Source of the DNA: Solirubrobacteraceae bacterium
GTDB lineage: Bacteria; Actinomycetota; Thermoleophilia; Solirubrobacterales; Solirubrobacteraceae
Assembly: GCA_025935735.1 (NCBI GenBank)
Contig: JAICUS010000157.1
Location: forward strand, 1-10,866
Direction: 5' to 3'
DNA length: 10,866 nt
A program made the translations under genes and the position numbers. Positions within the stretch are counted from its first letter, which is position 1, and every line of letters starts with the position of its first letter. The notes under the pieces are model-generated. The model had not been told where the DNA came from and did no database searches. It was given only the letters and a program-made list of their open reading frames with translations. This document shows positions 6,742-10,866 of this stretch, piece by piece.

Positions 6742-8979
6742 ATGCGCAGTCCTGTCAAAGCGGCGCTCGCCGCGCTGGTCGCCTTGGCCGCCGCGGCGCC
6801 GCCGGCCCACGCGGCGATCCCCCCGACCGGCGTCGGCAGCGCCGCGGTCGTGCCGATCCAGGTGACCGGCCCGCCGGCCAACCGGTTCGACCTGGTGATC
6901 GCCGGCGACGGCTACACCGCGGACGAGCAGGACAAGTTCATGGCCCAGGTCGACAAGCAGCTCAACATCCTCTGGTCGATCGAGCCGTACAAGACCTATC
7001 GCAACTACATCAACGTCTACGCGATCAAGATCATCTCCGGCGACTCGGGCATCTCCTGCGACCCGGACCTGACCTCGCCGCGCAAGACGACGCCGCTCAG
7101 CATGGCCTTCTGGGGCGGCTGCAACCGCAACAGCGTCCAGCGGCTCGTGACGGTGAGCAACTCCGCGCTGCGGCAGTACGCGGCGCTGGCCCCCGGCGAC
7201 AGCCAGAACCTGGCCATCGCCAACAGCAACACCTACGGCGGCGCCGGCGGGACGTACGCCACCGCGACGGGCGGCAACTCGATGTCCGCGCTGATCGCCC
7301 CGCACGAGCTCGGCCACTCGCTCGGCGGCCTGCAGGACGAGTACGACTACTACCAGCGCGGCGTGCCGGGCGACTGCTACCAGGGCGGGGAGCCCAACTC
7401 GGTCCACCACACGCTCTACACGATCGACCAGATGCTCAGCGGGCACCTGAAGTGGTGGCGCTGGATCGGCGAGCCGAGCGAGGCCGGCGGGCTGATCGGC
7501 CGCTACGAGGGCGGCATGTACTTCGCCCACTGCATCTGGCGGCCCAGCCGGCACTCGATCATGAAGACGCTGGGCTACTACTACGACCAGGTCTCCCGCG
7601 AGGTCATGACCCAGCGGATCTCGGCCAAGGTCAAGCTGGTCGACGCCTCGACGCCCACGGACGCCTCGGTGGGCCGCGACCAGGTCGTGTGGCTGGAGAC
7701 CCAGCACCCGGTCGACCACACGCTCGACGTCGCCTGGGCGCTCGACGGCACCACGGTCCCCAACAGCGCCGACGCGCTCGACCTCGACCTGGGCAAGCTG
7801 GCGCTGGGCGCCGGCACGCACACGCTGACGGCCACCGTCGTCGACCCGACGCCGTTCGTGCGCGACCCGGCGATCCGCGACAGCGCGGCGCTGACGCAGA
7901 CGCTGACCTGGACCGTGGGCGACGCGCCCGCCACGCCGGTCGCCGTCGCCCCGGCGATCACGGCCTCGACGCCGACCGACCGCCCGGTGGGCCGGACGGA
8001 CGTGGTCTATGTGGAGACGACCCACTCCACCGACGCGCCCACGCCGGTGGCCTGGACGCTCGACGGCTCAGAGCTCACGCAGTTCGCCGGGCAGCGCGAC
8101 CTGCCGCTGGCCGGGCTCTCCCTGGCGCCGGGGCAGCCGCACACGCTGACCGCCAAGGTGGGCGACGACAGCGAGAGCTGGACGGTCGACGCCACCGACG
8201 CGGTGACCACCTATGCGCTCTCCCAGCCGGCGGCGGTGGTCAGCCGGCCCGGCGCCGAGGTGCCCCACTACATCTTCAAGGCCCCGTTCTCGATGAAGCT
8301 CACCGCCACCGACGACTCGCCGGGCTATGTCGTGCCGGAGTTCCGCGTCGACGGGGACGGGTGGGAGAACTTCTACGGCTGGCCGACGGACGCCAACGCG
8401 CCGTTCCAGTTCTCGAATACGGGGACGGACATCGACCTGCTCAACTACGGCAAGCTGGCGTTCGGCACGCACGTGATCGAGTACCGGGCGATCGACCCCG
8501 CCGGCAACGTCGCCGCGGCCAAGCGGTTCATCGTCGACTACCTCGGCCCCAACAGCGACATCGCGACGGTCGGCGGCACGGTGCCGGCCACCCTGTCGCT
8601 CACCGTCGGCGCGCCGGCGAGCTTCGGCGCGTTCGTCCCCGGCCTGGCGAAGGACTACGACACCACGATGGCCGCCACCGTCATCTCGACGGCGGCCGAC
8701 GCGGCGCTCGGCGTCGACGACCCGTCGGGCGTCGCCCCGGGCCACCTGGTCAACGGCGCCTACGCGCTCCCGCAGCCGCTGCTGGTCGACGCGTCGAGCC
8801 CGCTCGGCTCGGGCGGGGCGCTCGCGCCGGTCGGCGGGAGGGTGCTGACCTACTCGACCCCGGCGAGCAACGACCCGGTGACGCTCGGCTTCCGCCAGTC
8901 GATCGGGTCCCACGACGCGCTGCGCACGGGGTCCTACGCCAAGACCCTGACGCTGACCCTGTCCACCACGAACCCCTGA
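6742..8979 (+). CDS. Secreted M64-family zinc metallopeptidase with Ig-like repeats and C-terminal beta-rich module
   Basis: A 745-residue exported protein. Residues 1-24 form a signal peptide (hydrophobic core, predicted cleavage after AHA). The catalytic domain (about 45-296) opens with RFDLVIAGDGYT, characteristic of M64 (IgA-peptidase-like) enzymes, and carries the zinc motif HELGHSLGGLQDEY: H188 and H192 as ligands, E189 as catalytic base, D199 as the likely third ligand. SIMKTLGYYYDQVS (272-285) fits the family's post-catalytic Met segment. Cys 106, 127, 212 and 264 could form disulfides, consistent with export. Two Ig-like repeats follow (303-393 and 409-484), then an Ig-like domain ending in GTHVIEYRAIDPAGNV (about 508-603). 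A beta-rich module (about 613-745) closes the protein, with LSLTVGAPASFGAFVPG, GHLVNGAY and ALRTGSYAKTLTLTLSTT. It should cleave proteins outside the cell; the substrate is unknown. Family members with this motif are not necessarily IgA proteases. No sortase LPXTG or final membrane helix is seen. Confidence 0.92.
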   Translation: MRSPVKAALAALVALAAAAPPAHAAIPPTGVGSAAVVPIQVTGPPANRFDLVIAGDGYTADEQDKFMAQVDKQLNILWSIEPYKTYRNYINVYAIKIISGDSGISCDPDLTSPRKTTPLSMAFWGGCNRNSVQRLVTVSNSALRQYAALAPGDSQNLAIANSNTYGGAGGTYATATGGNSMSALIAPHELGHSLGGLQDEYDYYQRGVPGDCYQGGEPNSVHHTLYTIDQMLSGHLKWWRWIGEPSEAGGLIGRYEGGMYFAHCIWRPSRHSIMKTLGYYYDQVSREVMTQRISAKVKLVDASTPTDASVGRDQVVWLETQHPVDHTLDVAWALDGTTVPNSADALDLDLGKLALGAGTHTLTATVVDPTPFVRDPAIRDSAALTQTLTWTVGDAPATPVAVAPAITASTPTDRPVGRTDVVYVETTHSTDAPTPVAWTLDGSELTQFAGQRDLPLAGLSLAPGQPHTLTAKVGDDSESWTVDATDAVTTYALSQPAAVVSRPGAEVPHYIFKAPFSMKLTATDDSPGYVVPEFRVDGDGWENFYGWPTDANAPFQFSNTGTDIDLLNYGKLAFGTHVIEYRAIDPAGNVAAAKRFIVDYLGPNSDIATVGGTVPATLSLTVGAPASFGAFVPGLAKDYDTTMAATVISTAADAALGVDDPSGVAPGHLVNGAYALPQPLLVDASSPLGSGGALAPVGGRVLTYSTPASNDPVTLGFRQSIGSHDALRTGSYAKTLTLTLSTTNP
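7648..8199 (+). repeat. Tandem Ig-like domain repeat within the M64 peptidase
   Basis: Two related units with a 106-residue period start at S303 (7648) and S409 (7966). Both open with STPTD, two residues, VGR, then VVWLETQH or VVYVETTH, followed by AWALDG or AWTLDG, a DLDL or DLPL stretch, and HTLTA near the end. The divergence points to an old duplication. Likely a stalk or substrate- or wall-binding arm between the protease and the C-terminal module. Confidence 0.75.
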
Positions 8980-8989
8980 CCGGTGCCGC

Positions 8990-9014
8990 GCGGGCCGGCC
9001 AGCTGCCGGCCCGC
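8990..9014 (+). terminator. GC-rich hairpin between the peptidase and PucR-type genes
   Basis: Ten bp after the peptidase stop, a 10-bp perfect stem (GCGGGCCGGC pairing with GCCGGCCCGC) surrounds a 5-nt loop CAGCT. There is no U-tract, as is common for actinobacterial terminators. It ends 15 nt before the next ATG, so it could also affect translation or elongation into the downstream gene if transcription continues. Confidence 0.55.
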
Positions 9015-9029
9015 CCGCCCGGGTGCGCC

Positions 9030-10130
9030 ATGATCTCCCGTGCGGTGAACGACGGGCTTCAGGAGATCGTCGACGCGCTGAGCACGCGGCTGGAGCGCCC
9101 CGTCCTGGTCGACGACGTCGAGCTGCGGCCGCTCGCCTTCAGCTCCCAGACCGGGGAGCTCGACGCCGTCCGCACGTCGAGCATCCTCAGCCGCCACGCG
9201 CCCGACGCGGCGCGCGACGTGCTGTTCGGCTACGGCATCCGCGCGGCGTCCGGGCCGGTCCGCATCCCGGCGCACCCGGAGATCTCGATGTCGGCGCGGG
9301 TGTGCCTGCCGATCGTCACCTCCGGCCAGCCCGTCGGCTTCCTCTGGCTGCTGGAGGACCCGCCGGTGCGCGAGGACGAGCTGGCGCTGGCGGTCACCGC
9401 GGCCGCCGACGCCGCGGCGGCGCTGGTGCCCGACGACGACGCGCTGCGCCGGCGCGAGCGCGAGCTGCTCGAGCGGCTGCTGGGCGGCGATGCCGAGGCG
9501 GCTACGGCGCTGGAGGACGACAGCTACATCCCGCTGCGCCCGCTCGTGGTGTGCGTGGCCGGCCCGCTGGGCGACCCGTGGGCCGAGGCGCTGGACCGCG
9601 TGCGCGCCCGCGCCCCCGTGCGGCACGTGCTGACCGGCGAGCTCGGCGGCTGCGCCGTGTGCGTGCTCGGCGCCCACACCGCGCTGCGCGGCGAGCTGCC
9701 CGCCGCACTCGGCGCCGCCGTGCTCGTCGGCGAGGGCGACGAGGTGCCGGCGCTGCGCGAGGCGCCGCGCTCCTACCGGCAGGCGCTGACCGCGCTGCGG
9801 GTGGCCGCCGGCGCGCCGTCGCGCGTCGCCCGCTGGGCCGAGCTGCGCGCCGACCGGCTGCTCGGGGCGCTCCCGGACGACGCGCTGGAGGAGGTCCCGG
9901 AGGGCGTGCGCACGCTGCTCTCCGGCGGCCACGAGCAGCTGGTGGAGACGCTCGCGACCTACCTCGAGCACGCCGGCGACGCCAAGGCCACCGCGGCGGC
10001 CTTGAACGTGCACCGGACGTCGCTCTACTACCGCCTGCACCGCATCGAGGAGCTGGCCGGCGTCGACCTCTCCAGCGGCGAGGACCGGCTGATGTGCCAC
10101 ATGGCGCTGCGGCTGGCCCGCCTCTCCTAG
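9030..10130 (+). CDS. PucR/CdaR-type transcriptional regulator with C-terminal HTH
   Basis: A 366-residue regulator. The C-terminus (about 303-364) is a clear PucR-type helix-turn-helix: LVETLATYLEHAGDAKATAA, then LNVHRTSLYYRLHRIEELAG and VDLSSGEDRLMCHMALRL. The N-terminal part (about 8-133) looks like a GAF-type sensory domain, with SMSARVCLPIVTSGQPVGFL as its core strands. A middle segment (about 165-285) matches the GGDEF-like linker domain usual in this family, with a plausible RSYRQALTALRVA helix. Such proteins usually activate catabolic or stress genes in response to a small molecule; neither target nor ligand can be named. The start is uncertain: the ATG at 9030 has no good Shine-Dalgarno, and an in-frame GTG at 9045 (VNDGLQEIV) would lose only five residues. 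A hairpin separates it from the peptidase gene. Its TAG stop lies in the CTAG shared with the convergent phosphoesterase gene. Confidence 0.92.
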   Translation: MISRAVNDGLQEIVDALSTRLERPVLVDDVELRPLAFSSQTGELDAVRTSSILSRHAPDAARDVLFGYGIRAASGPVRIPAHPEISMSARVCLPIVTSGQPVGFLWLLEDPPVREDELALAVTAAADAAAALVPDDDALRRRERELLERLLGGDAEAATALEDDSYIPLRPLVVCVAGPLGDPWAEALDRVRARAPVRHVLTGELGGCAVCVLGAHTALRGELPAALGAAVLVGEGDEVPALREAPRSYRQALTALRVAAGAPSRVARWAELRADRLLGALPDDALEEVPEGVRTLLSGGHEQLVETLATYLEHAGDAKATAAALNVHRTSLYYRLHRIEELAGVDLSSGEDRLMCHMALRLARLS

Positions 10131-10866
10131 GACGCCAGCGTCTCATCGGTGAGCGCGAGCCGCGAGCGGCCGCGCACGAAGTCCACCGTGCGGATGCCCA
10201 GCCGGCTCGGCAGCTCGCCCGCCGGCAGCGGGTATGGCCCGGGCGCGTCGACGCCCGGATGGTGCTGCGGGAACGCCGTCGAGTCCGCGGTGTGCATCGT
10301 GATCCGCCCCTCGCGCTTGGCCAGCACCTGGTGGATGTGGCCGTTGAGCACGGTCACCGACGAGAAGCGCTTGAGCTCCTTGAGCACCTGCGCGCTGTCG
10401 GCCGTCGCCCACCCCCACTTCGGGTAGACCGCGAGCAGCGGCACGTGGCCGAGCACCACCAGCGGCGTGTCGGGCTTGAGGTGGGAGAGGTCGCGCTTGA
10501 CCCAGGCGACCTGCTCGGCCCCCAGCCGCCCCAGCCCGTTCGCCGCCGCGTTGGTCTCCGACTCGGAGGCCTGCACGTTGGCCAGCGCCAGGAAGTGCAC
10601 GCCCTTGTAGTCGAAGCTGTAGTAGCCGCTGCCGTGCGAACCGCGGCCGAAGAAGCGCCGGTACAGCTTCCCGCCGTCGACGAACACGTCGTGCTCGCCG
10701 GGGACGTGGAACGTGCGGTCGGTCTTGATCGTGCCGGTGATCTGCTTGACCGTGTCGAACTCGCCCGCCGTGGACAGGTGCACGTGGTCGCCCGTGTGCA
10801 CGACGAACGCCGGCCGCTGCGGCAGTGCGTTGATGCGCGCCACCGCCTGCTGGTAGGTGCCGGTCA
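10127..10866 (-). CDS. Calcineurin-like metallophosphoesterase, 5' end outside window
   Basis: The frame runs from the right edge to a TAG at 10127-10129, about 246 visible residues. Metallophosphoesterase motifs appear in order: TGDHVH (about 10778-10795), VPGEHD (about 10688-10705), LGHVPL (about 10437-10454) and NGHIHQ (about 10328-10345). These fit the metal-binding motifs GD, GNH(D/E), GH and GHxH of the Icc/CpdA-type fold, with Glu replacing the usual Asn of GNH(D/E). The first ligand motif (DxH) must lie beyond 10866. Visible residues start (T)GTYQQAVARINALPQRPAF; the GTG at 10843 is an internal Val and not a likely start, because homologous sequence continues upstream. Such enzymes hydrolyse phosphoesters with two metal ions; the substrate is unknown and a signal peptide could lie in the missing part. 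WGWATADSAQVLKELKRFSS and the C-terminal HTADSTAFPQH complete the domain. It is tail-to-tail with the PucR-type gene, overlapping by 4 bp. Confidence 0.9.
   Translation of the reverse strand, partial: TGTYQQAVARINALPQRPAFVVHTGDHVHLSTAGEFDTVKQITGTIKTDRTFHVPGEHDVFVDGGKLYRRFFGRGSHGSGYYSFDYKGVHFLALANVQASESETNAAANGLGRLGAEQVAWVKRDLSHLKPDTPLVVLGHVPLLAVYPKWGWATADSAQVLKELKRFSSVTVLNGHIHQVLAKREGRITMHTADSTAFPQHHPGVDAPGPYPLPAGELPSRLGIRTVDFVRGRSRLALTDETLAS

Noticed and set aside
6067..8025. A 652-codon minus-strand frame across the GntR and M64 genes
   Set aside because: It is low-complexity Arg/Ala/Val sequence spanning two well-supported plus-strand genes, with no recognisable domain.
7452..9029. In-frame upstream extension of the PucR-type gene into the peptidase gene
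   Set aside because: The extension overlaps the peptidase in another frame and reads as Arg/Gly-rich shadow; recognisable regulator sequence begins only near 9030.

Overview
The window is very GC-rich DNA with almost no non-coding space. It contains six protein genes, four complete and two running off the ends. The codon bias, the secreted multidomain proteins and the mix of FCD-type GntR, PucR and PhyH families suggest a soil-type actinobacterium. Solirubrobacterales/Thermoleophilia (Conexibacter or Solirubrobacter-like) is my best guess, from resemblance of protein architectures only. I see no rRNA, tRNA, CRISPR array, insertion sequence or phage gene. Many long open frames in this DNA are GC-driven shadows of the real genes, including one of about 1,535 codons on the plus strand opposite the first gene.

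Layout. (1) Positions 1-5084, minus strand: a giant secreted protein of at least 1,694 residues. It has a signal peptide, CARDB-like domain, Pro-rich linker, carboxypeptidase-regulatory-like domain, teneurin-like middle region, six NHL repeats and RHS/YD repeats. Its C-terminal end lies left of the window. (2) 5136-5957, minus: a PhyH-family Fe(II)/2-oxoglutarate dioxygenase, 51 bp upstream of the giant gene and possibly in the same transcript. (3) 5985-6704, plus: a GntR/FadR-type regulator with an FCD domain, divergent from the dioxygenase across only 27 bp. (4) 6742-8979, plus: a secreted M64-type zinc metallopeptidase with tandem Ig-like repeats and a distinct C-terminal beta-rich module. 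(5) 9030-10130, plus: a PucR/CdaR-type regulator. (6) 10127 to beyond 10866, minus: a calcineurin-like metallophosphoesterase whose N-terminus is missing; it shares a CTAG stop with the regulator.

Regulation. The divergent gap holds a good promoter for the dioxygenase (TTGACG, 17 bp, TATCGT) whose predicted start lies at or next to the ATG, implying a leaderless mRNA. A GntR-like half-palindrome overlaps this promoter, so the FCD regulator probably controls the dioxygenase and perhaps the giant gene behind it. The 37 bp before the peptidase hold a strong ribosome binding site, a perfect 10-bp palindrome and a hairpin that could mask that site. A GC-rich hairpin separates the peptidase from the PucR-type gene.

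The best candidates for new biology are the giant RHS protein, whose variable end is out of view, and the PhyH/FCD-regulator switch next to it. I do not claim a proven new system.
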